Source: Sistotremastrum niveocremeum HHB9708 | Lineage: Eukaryota > Basidiomycota > Agaricomycetes > Sistotremastrales > Sistotremastraceae | Assembly (NCBI GenBank): GCA_001630475.1 | Contig: KV419418.1 | Location: 346,193-410,192 of the forward strand | DNA length: 64,000 nt | Reading direction: 5' to 3' | In this document: in pieces, positions 48,702-60,708 of the stretch | How positions within the stretch are numbered: the first letter of the stretch is position 1 | Layout: every line of letters begins with the position of its first letter | Program-made: the position numbers and the translations under genes | Notes under the pieces: model-generated | Database searches by the model: none | Told to the model about the DNA's origin: nothing | What the model saw: the letters and a program-made list of their open reading frames with translations, nothing else

Positions 48702-49357
48702 TTCTATCGGCTCGACGAGCGGAGGGGATCGTGATGTCGGATTTGGGGGTATGGGCTGTGATGATGAGGGGTATGAGCAAGGTTGGAGCAGAGATATAAA
48801 GCGCAGGGTTCGGAGGTCGTTCTTCGGATGATGTGTTCCTGAGCCAAGGGAACCATCATTAGCATCGTTGGCTGGTGCAACGAACACATCACTTCACACT
48901 GAGACCGATGAATGCGACGACTTGGAATATAGCTGAAGTGGATGATCTCTGCTCCTGTTTCTCTGTCACTCTCAAGAATATGTGTGATTATCTTTCATTT
49001 CTGTGGCAGGATATCAACGAGGCATTCTACACATGAGATACTAATCAGACGAATCAGTAATATATACGAATGAACGAAACGAAACGATGCGATGCGATGC
49101 AAAAAAGGTAATAAAAAGAGAGCAAAACGGGAACGGACAACGAGATGCTAGTAGATGTACAATGTAATGCGGATATCGATCGATGAGAATGATTCAGACG
49201 ATAAGGATCAAGTGGGGGTAGTTTGCGATGCAAGGACAGCGAGCGATACGATAACGATCGAGTCGATTAGGTTGGCCGAACTTATAGTAGTTGGTCCATT
49301 TTAGAGCAATGAGATGAAGATGAAAGCGAGCGAGAAAAAAGGAAAGGGAAAAGGAGA
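48702..49357. other. Spacer between SEC14 and PPR genes
   Basis: Both genes are on the minus strand; this holds the SEC14 promoter and the PPR 3' end. A purine-rich stretch with ACGAAACGAAACGATGCGATGCGATGC-like short repeats occurs at about 49073-49101. No gene seen. Confidence 0.4.
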
Positions 49358-52300
49358 TCACTGATAAGTAGCATAGAGGGGGAACAGCCCTGCACTCGAT
49401 GAAGGCGATTCCGAAGGAGGAATGAAAGAGCCATAGGGTGATGAAGGCTCATCGTGCAATATTCCACTGACGCGATGAACGACCGCGGGTGGATAAGCCC
49501 TGTACATCATTAGCATACATACGAAACATATAGATGAAATGAAGTACCTAGCTTGCATCCTCGAAATAAGATCAAGAGCTTCCTGTCGATTACCAGCACC
49601 CAATTCCGCTCTAACAATCGCCTCCCAAGTCGAAGGCTCACGATAAACCGGTGCATCAGCAGGAGCACTCATCGAACTCGCACTCCCAACCTTCCCATCA
49701 TGCGGCGCATGATTCATAGGCGCAGCCACACCCATCGGAGGATCTAAAAGCCCCTCAAACACCTCTCTCGCAAGCCCCAAATTTCCCGCAGCCGCATGTC
49801 CTTTAATGAGCAAATTCGCGATGTAAGCCGTCATATGCACTTGAGCGCGACGAAGACGAGCAAGGTAAGAGGGTATAAGGTCCGTTTGATGTAGTGTTAC
49901 GAGGACGTTGATGAGTGCTTCGTAGACTACTGCGTCGGGGAGATTGGAGTGCGGTTGAGTCGAGGGGTGCGTGGGGATCGAGTCGAATATTGCTAGTGCT
50001 TTTTCGAGGTTCTTTTGAGCGCAGCCGTAGGAGTTGATAAGGGCGGCCCAGTGAGTTCCGTTAACTTGCACTTGACGATCGGCGACGAGGGCTGCGAATA
50101 TATCTTCCATGGCTTTCGTATTGACCGGTTGAATCGTGCCATATGCGTCGAGGAGGAGCTACATTCCAGGCTGAGTATCGATAAAATAAGAAAAATGAAG
50201 AAGGGACGTACCTTGTAAGTATGCGCAGAAGGAGCCACACGAGCCGCCTTCATCGCATTATAATAATAAGTGACCTTCTCCATATTCGGCTTCGTATGCG
50301 TATAAAGCTGAATCATAGTATTAAAAGGCGGCACCCTCGGCGTATACTTCCTCGACCTCTGCATCTCCGCAAAAAGCGCTTCGGCAGAATGAGCATCGCC
50401 CACACGACAACAAGCAGCAATCACAGCTCCATACGTTACCGAACTGGGGTAGATCCCAGAAGCTTTCATCTGATGGAATAATTCGAGTGCGAATTCTGCT
50501 TTGCGGGCTTTTGCGAGACGCGAGATGATGGTGTTGTAGAGGAACATGTTGGGTTTTACACCGCGGGATTGGGATTCGATCCAGAGCTGCATCGCATTGG
50601 ATACGTCGTCCGTCGTGTCTTTTATACCTGTGATCAGAGCGCCGTATGCATCGGCCGATGGGGCTCCGCCTTGAGACATTATTCGTTCGCGATGGACGTT
50701 AGCTGAATCGAGGTCTCCGGCGTGGGCGAGAGCGATGATCATCTGATCTTCGACTTGGAACCAAGCAAGTGCCAACGAACCTTCTTTCCCTCCATTCAGA
50801 TTCTGCTCCATCGAGCTCAACACGATCTGCGCAGAATCATAAAGCTTTCGAACGGCATCCCGATCGCCTAGACGGCCCATAGCATTGATAAGTCTTCCAA
50901 TGACTTCAGCGGGTGGATAAATCCCTTTTGAGAGTCCTTCGATGAATCGAGAGAATCCGTCGCGCGCTGTGAGACGGCGATTGGAAGGGAAATATTCGTC
51001 TACGTATCGGCCGTGTGATTCGTCGATTATTGCGTATGTAGGCGGTTGTGCGAAGGGGAAATCTGCAGAGGGGGATTCGACGTATTGCCATTCTTGTTCT
51101 GAGGCCTCAGCAGCGTCGGCGGGGGCGGGTGCAGGGGAAGGGGAGGGAGCACGGAGCGAAGATAGAGGAGTCGAATTTTGCGAGCGGGCCTTGACGATTT
51201 CCCTCACGGAATTCTCCACATCCCTCACATTCCTCTCTGCCCCTTCCTCCTTAGCAGAAGTAAGCACTTCCTGTCCAACAGAAATACAAAGACCCGTCAC
51301 CCCACTATCCAATAACATCTCGAACTTCCCTCCGAGGTCTTTGAGAAGACCAACAGCTCCTTCGACTCCCAATCTCTCGGTTAAAGCGCGGATGATGTGT
51401 CTTTTCGCGCGAACATCGAATTCCTCTGGATCGATTGAGGTCTTGGCCAGTTCGCGGAGAAGCGAAGAGGTAGTGATAGCTGCAATAGCCTTCTTCTCCA
51501 CACCCGTCAACGGAATATACCCCTCCCGCTTAACAAAGGTCCGCTCATTATACCCCGGTAACTCATTGCTCGCAACAGCAAACATCAACATACTCCATTC
51601 TTCCTTCGTAAGTTCAGAATGAAGATCCCTGCCTGAGGATTCGGAGGTGGAGAGAGAGGTGATGTAGGAGCGGATGAAGTAGGGTGCGAGATCTTCGTTC
51701 ATTATGAATAGGAGCTTGTCTTCGTATGTTCGTGCGAGGGCGAGAGCATCTTTTAATCCAATGAACGATTGTCCAAGACCATTAGAACCGGTAGGAGCCG
51801 CAGGCGATGTAACAGCCGAGCGCGAAACCGAGGAAGTCGAAGTCGAAGAAGCCGAGGAGGAAGAAGGGGAAGCACCGAGGAGAAGCAACAAAACATGATT
51901 AGCAGTAAAATGAAACTCCTCCCTCCTCAACGCCCAATGTTCCGGAAAATACTCCTTCCCATTCTTAACCCTAATCCACCCCTTATGAGCTTTATCAGTT
52001 CCCTCCATCCATGCTTTTACCATTTCGAGCGCACGAGATGTAAGGGGAGGAGAGGAGGAGAGGGCGAGTTTGAGAGCGTGGGATATGAATGTGTTGGAGG
52101 TGGAGGAGCCGTAGGATATTGGGCCTGGACCTGAGGTTGTGCTTTCGATGGGTGAGGTGGATGACGAGGTGGAGGTGGAGGTGGAGGTGGAGGTGGATGA
52201 GGTGGGGGAAGGGGAGGTGGGAGGACCGAAGAGAAGGACTTTGTCCAGGACAAACTGAACAATCTCTCCATACTCCTCCGTCGAAAGACTCTCCTTCCTC

Positions 52301-54105
52301 TCAGCGAGATACTCCATATTAGCACCAGCCACCAAAATCCGATCCATACCCCTAATCAACTCCCTCACCCCTTCCTCCTCTCCCATCCTCTCAAAAAGCG
52401 CATTAAGCTCCTTCACCCGTCCCGCCTTTGCAAGTTCCTCCAAAAGAACAATCCAAGCCCCCACATGCGGTTTAACAGGATCCTGTATCGGCTCATAAAC
52501 ACTCCTCCCCCTCGGACTCCCCGCCCCCTCCCTCTCCAACAACTTCCAAAACCACACAAGCGCAGTATCCAAATCCCCCGCTGTACAAAATCCTCGAATG
52601 ATAGCGGTGTAGGTACCTATACATGGCATTGGAGGATCTTCAGGACCGAATTCCAACCCACGTGGTGTGTCGAGCATTTGTTCGAAGAGGGTTAGGGCGG
52701 ATGAGGGTTCTGAGGCTGAGAAATGGGCTTTGATCATTTCGGTCCAGATTTGGGATTGGGAGATTCGGGCGAGGCCTGTGCGGGTTGGGGTGGCGAGGGA
52801 GGATGTATTTGGGGGGAGGTCGAGTTCGGATGAGAGTTCTGTGGAATCTGCTTCGGAGTCTGTGGAGGGTTCCGAGCGAGAGGCAGAGGTGGAAAGAGGA
52901 CGAGAAGGAGTAGGAGAATTATCCTCATCAGCCCAATAAATCGCCCCCTCCTTCTTCGACATCTCTCTAAACTCCTCAAATACCTCTCTCGCACCATTAT
53001 AGTCCCCACAAGCATTATACACTCCAATAAGATGATAATAAATCCTCGCAGTCGGAAGGACAGTACTCGAATGTCTTTCGAGATGGGCGAAGATTCGGAT
53101 GGCTGCGTCGATTGATTTGTGGTAGACGCAGGAGCGGAGGAGGAGGGTGTATAGGTTCGCGTGGAGGGGAATGTTTCGGAGAGCCGAGACGGCTTGGAAG
53201 AGGAGGAACGCGGAGGCGAAGTTATTTTCTTTGGAGAGTGCAGCGATTCGCTTGGAGTCTGCTTCGTCTGCCATCTGCGAAGAAAGACCAAGAGCATTCC
53301 GTCTCTTCATCCTTCCCTCCAACGTACTCGTAACTCTCATAATCTCATGATCGCGCTCACAAAGTGCTGTGATCAACGTCCTGTAAGTGCGAATGTTGGG
53401 CATGAGATCTTTAGCCAGCATCTCGTTGTAGGTCTCCAAGAGCGGAGTGAGAGGTGCTCCTGGTTCGCGAACGGAATGGAGAGCTTGGAGAGCCATGTTG
53501 TACCCTGCTGTCGTGGGTGTTGGACATGTTGAACGATAGTGTGTTACGGAGGAAGAGATGGTCTTGGCATCGTGTGATTCGAAGGCTTGTTTGAGAGCTA
53601 GATAGCCTGGGATCGTGGAGGGATCGAAATCTTCTTTTGAAGAGGAGGAGGAGGAAGAGAGTTGATCGGGGAAGGGAGGGACGGAGAGGGAGAGATCGGA
53701 GGATGTTGTCGAGGAAGGGGCGGAGGATGTAGGTGCGGATGGGGAGGAAGTCGAGTTACGTCGCAATCCAACGACAGACGAGCGATTTGCGAATGTCGAA
53801 GTTCGAACAGTCAACGGAAGACGTTGATAGCGAGGTTTTCGCTCGTCGTCCGTCACAGACGAATTAGCCTGCGTCAACGCCCGTCCAGCGCCCTAATCAT
53901 ATGTCAATGTCAGCCCTCCCCCAGATAAGATAATCTAAAAGAAAGAACGAACGGTATATCCATTATAAAATCTGCTACCAGCATTATACTTAGCGCCCCC
54001 AGCAGCCCCAGCCCCGCTCTGCGAAGAATTAAAGAATCCTCTTCCGAGCGCATTCGATGTTCTGGGGATATGGTGGAATAGATTCGTGGCGAATTTAGGC
54101 AGCAT
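49358..54105 (-). CDS. Large mitochondrial pentatricopeptide-repeat protein
   Basis: About 1,500 residues. The first exon (MLPKFATNLFHHIPRTSNALGR) is basic, hydroxylated and without acids, a mitochondrial presequence. A short intron with a GTTCGT donor joins NGYT to GAGRALTQAN. PPR helices are seen in two blocks. The N-terminal block includes TAGYNMALQAL, MPNIRTYRTLITAL, ARIYYHLIGVYNACGDYNGAREVFEEF and CIGTYTAIIRGFCTAGDLDTALVWF. The C-terminal block includes SADAYGALITGI, KPNMFLYNTIISRLAKARKAEFALELFHQM and PSSVTYGAVIAACCRVGDAHSAEALFAEM. A long non-PPR middle is S/T rich. Two further introns lie at the 3' end. PPR proteins bind organelle RNA, controlling stability or translation; fungal Cya5/Ppr-type proteins are the likely kin. 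The particular RNA target is unknown. Divergence from plant-type PPR codes prevents target prediction by eye. Confidence 0.87.
52165..52195 (+). repeat. GGAGGT hexanucleotide repeat inside the PPR gene
   Basis: About five units of a 6-base repeat. On the coding (minus) strand it reads as alternating Ser-Thr in the low-complexity middle of the PPR protein. In frame. Confidence 0.65.
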
Positions 54106-54584
54106 TGCGCTGCGTCGTGTGTGGCCGTAAAGGCAGTTGCGGTTGCGGGTGCGAACGAAGGAAAAGCGAGTCACGAGAATTTTATTCGGACGGCAGAACG
54201 ACGCGTCTGGATGGCCCGGGAATGCCCGTCAGCTTTCCGGTCCTTTCCGTCACGGATCGAAGGGGTGCCACGATGCGATCCTGGCTCTGGTGATGCTGTT
54301 GGATATTCACTGAGTGGTCGATCGAGTTGGAATTTTGGATGGGTGAAGCTGAGGGGCGAAAGGGTGGATTGGCGAGGTTGGGTAATTTTGCGATGGGTGA
54401 TTCGCTCTGTGATCTGGATCGTTGGGTGAAGGACATTCACCCCCACGACCAACCACGGATTGACATCACTCGTCTTCAATCGAGCGGTCAGAAGCAGTTG
54501 ATCAATGAGCCTCGCCATCGCTCGCTTTCGTCACCTGCTATTCAATCTTCCTGGGCGTTTCGGAGGCCAGCTCGCTCAATCCCT

Positions 54585-54632
54585 CGATCATTCTGTACCA
54601 CTACTCTACGATCATTCTGTACCACTACTCTA
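54585..54632 (+). repeat. Two perfect tandem copies of a 24-base unit
   Basis: The unit begins CGATCATTCTG and ends CACTACTCTA, repeated twice without difference, then followed by CG. A local slippage duplication in the PPR upstream region. Confidence 0.8.
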
Positions 54633-55657
54633 CGTACTAGGGAATCCTCGGCTGCGCCGCGATTTACCTTGCCTGCTTGGAAAGGTAAGGCATTGAGAAT
54701 AGTAGAGCTGTATATAGATGCATTATTCTCGTATTCTAGCCGCGCAGTAATGTTCGTCTGTGAATGGGACGTCATGTGATTACTGATACTCGTGAAGATT
54801 TGTTGATGCTCTCGTCTGCCAAAAACTTTAATCGAGCAACTGGATCAAGTCACTTGAAATGGTGGTAATAATTTCTCCGGCGTCGAGACTTTCCTCATAA
54901 TTCATTTGAAACGAAAATCTTGAGAGCCTTTTCTCAGTGGCCTGGCATATCGTAGTTATGATTACAGATTTTGAGAAATATTACTCTAGAGCTAAGATTC
55001 AGATCAGCTCATTGGGAAGTTAAAAGAATCTTATTGCATGACGGACCATGAACACAGCCTCCGAAGCGTCTCAAACCATCTGTCTCCAACCTCTAACGCG
55101 TCTTGGATCGACGCTCATTGTGCTGATCGTGGTCTTGATTCTAACCTTCAAACATAAAAGTCGAGCTTGAGCTAAGGTCGAGCCAACCTTCGGGGTGACA
55201 GCTGGCCTCTCAGACAGCATTCCGAGTTCTGTTTCCTTGAAACTCGGGGTTCGTTTGATGTCATTTGAGGGACGGATGACTGCAGGGCGGTCGAAAAGCT
55301 CACGGCGTAACGCAAACGGTAGCTTTCCAGGAGCACCCGATATAGAGAGCAAGACAACAGTCGTGTTGGACGAAGTCGACTAAAGACGAATTTTCCAGCC
55401 ACTAGACAGCTACCCAAAGGGTTTGATATGAAACGACAGGGTTGAGTCACTTCCAGCGCTTTCATGAGCGATGGAGAGACAGTATTCTGCTGTGGGAACA
55501 AACTCTTCAACAGAGAAAGCACGGGATTTGACTGCGGCCGCGAGCATTCGTCTAAACGTACTTCAGTATACTGTATTTGCACCAGCGCAAGACCTGAGAC
55601 TGAGAATCGTCTGAAGATGACACGAGTGATGCTCGTCACTTCAACTCAAGAAAGAGT

Positions 55658-55665
55658 GATGCATC
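55658..55665. repeat. Left target-site duplication of the MITE
   Basis: GATGCATC, repeated exactly at 56182-56189. The octamer is itself a palindrome. Confidence 0.75.
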
Positions 55666-56181
55666 TAGGGTTTTAAAGTCCGGTCACGACTGGACTTTTT
55701 CCATTTTTGCTCATGACTGGCAACTGCCGGTCCGGTTGCCTGCCAAAATTTTGGGCAACTGGCAACAGGACTGCAGTTGCAGTCCAGCAACCAGTTGCCA
55801 AAAAGACCAGTTGCCTGACCAGTCATGGCCACGACCTGAGGTCACAACTGGTCTAAACCATTATTTTAATCAATTATATATTACTTTTGGGTCTTATTAG
55901 TGGTCATATAGTGTCTAGTAACACATAGGAACACTATATAATACAATATATGATGAATATATGCCCATAAATACCCACTTGACACCCAAAATACCCTGTG
56001 TATACCCTTTCCCAGGGCCCCTCAGGGTCCTCAGTCACGACCACGGTTGCGACTGGTCATGACTGCAGTTGCCGGTTGCCTGATTTTCAGAAATCTGGAT
56101 GACCGGCAACTGCAGTCCAGTCACAACCCCACCACGACCTTCGGTTGCTTGCAGTCACGTGGACTGGACCTTCGAACTCTA
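55666..56181. mobile_element. Complete hAT-like MITE (516 bp), copy 1
   Basis: Non-autonomous DNA transposon. Left end TAGGGTTTTAAAGTCC and right end, read inward, TAGAGTTCGAAGGTCC form terminal inverted repeats matching at 15 of the first 20 positions. Both fit the hAT terminal pattern YARNG. It is flanked on each side by the same 8 bases, GATGCATC (55658-55665 and 56182-56189), the target duplication length of hAT elements. The ends are filled with subterminal copies of GGTTGCC, ACTGGCAACTG and GACTGCAGTTGCC in both orientations, typical of transposase-binding regions. The middle (about 55860-55990) is AT rich. No coding capacity. A second, related copy lies at 63516 onward. Confidence 0.82.
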
Positions 56182-56189
56182 GATGCATC
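56182..56189. repeat. Right target-site duplication of the MITE
   Basis: GATGCATC, the partner of 55658-55665. Confidence 0.75.
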
Positions 56190-56634
56190 GTACACAGGGT
56201 CAGAATATTCGACTTGGAAGCCGAACTGGCCAGGAGAGAAACTAGGTTCTGAGAATCAATCTATGACGAAAACAGGCATATTTGCACCGTGACAGGAATG
56301 ACAGAGATTTTTCGAATCGAGACGAGTTTACAGCGAGCAGAAGAGCGCGTTAGCGACGACATGCTCGGCCGGTGATGGTCATGTCGCCATCTGTTGCATC
56401 CAGGCGAAAGTTTTCAGAGCGCGCCTGAACGATATTGGTTTGGCGTTCTTAAAGATCCAAGGTGTTGGGGAATCATCTGATCTGACGCGGCTGGCTGTGT
56501 TTCTGTTGGTCGCTTTCGAATTTCGTGGTCCCGTCGACGGAGTGAGGTCAATGAGGTTGACGAAAGTCAAGAAGTAGCAGTATCGATTAGATGACTCATT
56601 TACTCTGACACTCTCGGAAATAGGACTTCAAAAA
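56190..56634. other. Spacer between the two repeat elements
   Basis: About 445 bases, no supported gene or repeat. Confidence 0.35.
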
Positions 56635-57404
56635 CCGGTCAGTCAGGAACGAGCTTCAGTTGAAGGTCAAGCGACCAGTAGTAAACGCTCCGCCGGAAAG
56701 TCCGCCCGGCTCTAATGCCGGCCGGCACTGTTCGGCGACCTTCGGCATGTCCCAGTGTGACCGAAGCCGCCATGCTTTGTATACCAATGGTATGCATCGG
56801 AGGTCACCCTCCTTCAACGATGTTCACCAACGTTCAGCGACTTCCACCGTCATTCGGCGAATTTTGACGACCCTTGCCGATTTTTCCTCACGTTAACTCC
56901 CTTCCATCCCTTCTCAGGACCTGCAATTCACTTGCACAGCATAGTTACTCGACTATCATTGCAGTTTGTCTGGATTATTTGGCATAGAGACAGTAATTCA
57001 ACAGTAGGCCCAATGAACTTCGTTGAACTTCGCCATCTTTCCGATTCTTTGGCCGTGCTTTGTTATGCTACATGGCATGTAGATTGATAACAGATTTAAA
57101 TACGAAAATATCTTGGTTGAAAATACATGTTTGATAATACGACCCAACCTTTCCAGCAAGCCTTTCAAGCTCGACACCCCCCATTAAACAACAGTGAACA
57201 TCGCTGACCCCCGGCGGATACCATCATAAGTCAAAACTCCGCCATTAGAAATTCGAAAACCTTCGGTGAAACCCCTCGGCGTTCTACGGCGAACACCGGC
57301 GTCCGTCGACCTTTCTGGCGGAGCGTTTACGACTCCAAGCGAGCGGCAGTAAGCGACGGACTAACGGAGTCTAACCGCCGGTCAGTCAGGAACAGGCTTC
57401 AATT
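56635..57404. mobile_element. Inverted-repeat element between direct repeats
   Basis: Inverted repeats AGTAGTAAACGCTCCGCC(GGAAAG) at about 56678-56700 and the complement at 57311-57333 (one to two differences over 23 bases) bracket about 610 bases rich in TTCGGCGA-like motifs. Just outside are TCAAGCGA (left) and CCAAGCGA (right), a possible 8-bp target duplication with one difference. Further out, a 26-base direct repeat beginning CCGGTCAGTCAGGAAC occurs at 56635 and again at 57378 (about three differences). This looks like a second MITE family, possibly nested. No coding sequence. Family not determined. Confidence 0.55.
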
Positions 57405-57447
57405 TTGGGGGCGGGAGTTAAACCTTGCAAGCAAGGTAATTCCCAAG

Positions 57448-59826
57448 CTAATTCGAACCAGATGAGCCCAACAACCTCCACACCCCTCCCTCACGAGCCC
57501 TCAAAACACACCTAAAAGGCCTCGGATGACTTTCCCACCAAACCACCCCATCAACCTTCATCAACGAACAACACATTAACTCAAACGAAAAATACACACC
57601 TAATCGGACCCTTATCATACTCAACCTCAGGCAACCTCACAGCCCCAAACTGATCCCTCGCTGGCAGAATATCAAACGCAGATAGAATCGTAGCCATCGT
57701 TATCCAAATCCACGCCGAAGCGAAATGACGTCCTGGACAGATCCTATACATATGTATACTCAGAGTCAGTGGGGAGAGCAGCGTCAAGTGAGTTTGGCGA
57801 GAGCTGAGAGCTGACCGTCGTCCGAAACCAAATGCCATATCTTCTGGATTCCTCACATCGGTTCGGAGAGAATATCGCCGATCGCGATCATCGTACTCTA
57901 AGAATCGGCCAGGGTCAAATTTGGATGGATCTGGGAATTCTTGAGGGTTGTACATCATTGCTCTGTCATTCATGTCAGGATGATAAGGGTATGGGAACCA
58001 AGAGTGTCGTACAGCATGTTGAAGAATATCATAGATCCTGCAGGTATGAACATGCCTTGATATTTATCATCTTGAACCGAACGATGAGGAACGCCTGGTA
58101 AATTTTATCAGTAATTGGAACAGCTTTCGGCCTTCAGGCGAAGAGTACGAATCACCTGCTGGAAGAACAGGTTTCCATCTATAATTCCTCATGAGCAAAG
58201 TAGAAGATTGGAATGAAATTTGACGTACCGTAGCACCTCTCTGTACAAAGCCTCCACATAAGGAAGAGAACCTCGATCCTCAAAAGTGGGCAATCGTTCC
58301 CCTTGCAACAATTCATCAATACTCTGCTGAGCCTCGCGTTGTATCTCAGGGAAATGGATCATCGCTATGATAAACGTATCGAGACTTCCAACTGTCTTCA
58401 TTACTCGCAATCAGCATCTTCCCGCTTTCGAAATTTCGTAGCTTACGGTATCTGCACCAGCTACAGGGACATTATGAGGAACATTCTCGTGATTTGTCTA
58501 AGTAGTTTGAGGGACGTACCGATATATGTCATTGCTAACACCCCGTTTATCGCATCTTCATGCTTGACAGTGCCATCCGGCATCAAATTCGCTTCAATCA
58601 ATCCCGTAGCCATGGACGGTAAAGCAGTCCCGTCAAACTATAAGCATCGGAGGAAACGGATGAGCTCTAGACTTGGCATGAGCAGTCGAGCTGATCACGT
58701 ACATATTTTGCCTTGACGATATTATAAGGCAGAGTCGTCGTCCGCTCAGCCGCTTTCTTCATAAAACCCACGTTACGCACGAACTTCGTCCCCCATATCC
58801 GCAAAGGTAACTTGCCCACTGTAAAACCGTGAGCACGTTATTTATTAGTGAACAGAGAAGCTCGACGCACATATGGGCCATATGTCGATGGGGTGAACAC
58901 CGGGACCTCCAAGACATTCGAGAGTGCGGATAGCTTCTTTGGCGTTTATGACCCACTCGTCGTCGTTGCTGGTGACTACAACACGTTAACGGGGAACTTC
59001 ATAGTATATATGCGGAACGTACCTTTATGACCGTAAGTGAGTGACATTATATTGGCACCCGTGTACCTGTGAAGCCAGAAAATGAGAAGAGCACCAAGAG
59101 GGTTTGCATCAGGTGGCTTTACATTCGGTTCTGTGACTGAAACTCGGTGGGATGCTCCAGCAATGAACATGCAAACGCTTTCGCATTGTCAGCGAGCATG
59201 CTCTGATATTTGGCAGAAGCACTTCTGTTGAAATATTGATTGATCATCCGACGTTTCAAGTGGAACTCTCCTCCGTATGGTTCCGCCGATAACGCGAACG
59301 TCCAGCCACCGCTTCGAAAAATCTTCGTCAACCATCTGAATGTGGAAAGAAGAGGAGTACACTCACTGCTCTCGTATTACCGTCATCCTAGGACGATCAG
59401 AGTAGTTCACACCTCGCTTGTGTAACAGATCAAAGCCGATTTCACAAGAGTTGATGACCACGATCTTCATTCCCAACGCCGACAGAAAATATATATCTCC
59501 TATAGAATGCACTCAATCACGGGGAAATAATTCTCCAAACCCGAATACATACCGTAGATAGCTGCCCATTCTGTGAATCTGATCCAAGGTGCTACAAGAG
59601 GAATTTGAAAGGTGTTTCCAAAGATTGGGATACCCTTGGGACCGGGAGGATACGCGCCCCATCGTCGATGCCACGGACGCTTTCCAAGCGTGAAAAACGC
59701 GTATAGGAGTACGACAGAAATGACTGAAAGCACTGCCCATTGGGTGCGTTGAAGAGAGATTGGAGGACAGTATTGAGATAAGTAGTTCCGTAGGATGGTG
59801 CGAGAGTATGTGGTAGGAATGGTCAT
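57448..59826 (-). CDS. Cytochrome P450 locus 9
   Basis: Starts MTIPTTYSRTIL, TM anchor (WAVLSVISVVLLYAFF), hinge GAYPPGPKGIPIFGN, FLSALGMKIVVIN, HKRGVNYSDRPRMTV, GGWTFALSAEPYGGEFHLKRRM, YTGANIMSLTYGHK, a GGPGVHPIDIWP block, FDGTALPSMATGLI, I-helix AGADTT, ExxR in REVLRWKPVLPAG, GVPHRSVQDD, and heme loop FGFGRRICPGRHFASAW. C-terminus SHPRPFRCVLRARE, then SSGSN. All exons join in frame, so it looks whole. A consistent 5'-leader intron (GTGAGT...CTACAG) precedes the ATG. It is the living relative of the 5' half of the chimeric relic at 36.5 kb. Orientation is opposite to the main array. Substrate unknown. Confidence 0.87.
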
Positions 59827-59837
59827 TTTATGGACCG

Positions 59838-59896
59838 CTGTAGACGAAGACCTATCAGTACGACCTTGGTGGAATCGCACTGGCATTGACACTCAC
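59838..59896 (-). other. Probable 5'-leader intron of P450 locus 9
   Basis: On the minus strand a GTGAGT donor and a CTACAG acceptor lie 59 bases apart, ending 11 bases before the ATG. The relic at 36.5 kb keeps the same arrangement (GTGAGT ... CTGCAG) before its lost start codon, which supports a real conserved leader intron. Confidence 0.5.
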
Positions 59897-60708
59897 ACTA
59901 GCTTTATCAACGCAACCTCAGGTTCTGCTGATGACTATACCAAGGACGCGTCCTAACAGCCGAAGAGAAAGTTGGGGTACGGGTGATGATGAGCCTGACA
60001 CTGACGAAATTTGTACAGTAGGAAGAAGCATGGTACTTGATGAGAGGCTGAAGTGAAGACCGTGCTAGATGCCAGCGCTATAGTTTACGGCCATCGTGTT
60101 CATGGTCGCCATACTGTCATAGGCATTGGGATGGCCGTATGACTTCTCGCCACCTTGGCAAGGGATGGCCGCATCCAAGGCCGTATCATCCGCATTTTAC
60201 GACATAGACGCGACTTATAAATTCAAAAGCTATACAGCGAGTTGGGTTTACTGATGGGTCAGTTGAGAAGGCCTTGGATGCATGATAGGACATGCCAGTG
60301 AGACATTTCGACGAGGTCAGAATGAAGTGAAGCTTACGTAAGGACGGTTCTCGGCCGAAGAAGCTGCCGAAGGACGACCTCAATTGGACGACCTTGACCT
60401 TGACCCGGAAATCGACATCGCATTTGCACCAATTTGCGGCGGACTTGGGACTCATAATCGATCTACAACGAAGTTTTATCTAGGAGCACCGCATGCCCAC
60501 CTCGTCGTATCACAAGAACACGACTTATGGCCAAGTTTATGGCTGCAAAGAAATCGTACGGTAGAATCGGTTTGCATGATGATGGGCTACTCGAGAGGGC
60601 TATCATGCTGGATAGATGATCAGATCTTGAATCTCCCGCATTCCATGCGCTCTCTCGTGCCACTGGCTCCACTATTCTCAATCACTCCTCACATGGCACG
60701 CCCCTCCA
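59897..60708 (-). repeat. Spacer between P450 loci 10 and 9, with copy C of the duplicated segment
   Basis: Read on the minus strand, 60465 to about 59900 carries the same ordered blocks as copy A (GAGTCCCAAG, GCCGCAAATTGGTGCAAAT, TCGGCCGAG, GCGAGAAGTC, TCATCATCACCCGTA, CTCTTCGGCTGTTAG). It is the promoter side of locus 9. No gene is supported; a 127-codon plus-strand frame at 60384-60767 is a by-product and overlaps the end of locus 10. Confidence 0.55.

Larger units (their letters stand above)
54106..55665. other. Region upstream of the PPR gene
   Basis: About 1.5 kb with no supportable gene. The first part should be the PPR promoter. Overlapping open frames on both strands (up to 155 codons at 55172-55639, minus) have no motif. 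Holds one short tandem duplication (next entry). Confidence 0.4.

Noticed and set aside
50942-51622. 226-codon open frame on the plus strand
   Set aside because: Antisense to the long coding exon of the PPR gene; a product of its biased codon use.
55172-55639. 155-codon open frame on the minus strand
   Set aside because: No recognisable domain, no good splice partners, next to a MITE.
55666-56181. MITE as the remains of an LTR or coding element
   Set aside because: No long direct terminal repeats and no coding frame; inverted ends and 8-bp duplication fit a non-autonomous hAT element.
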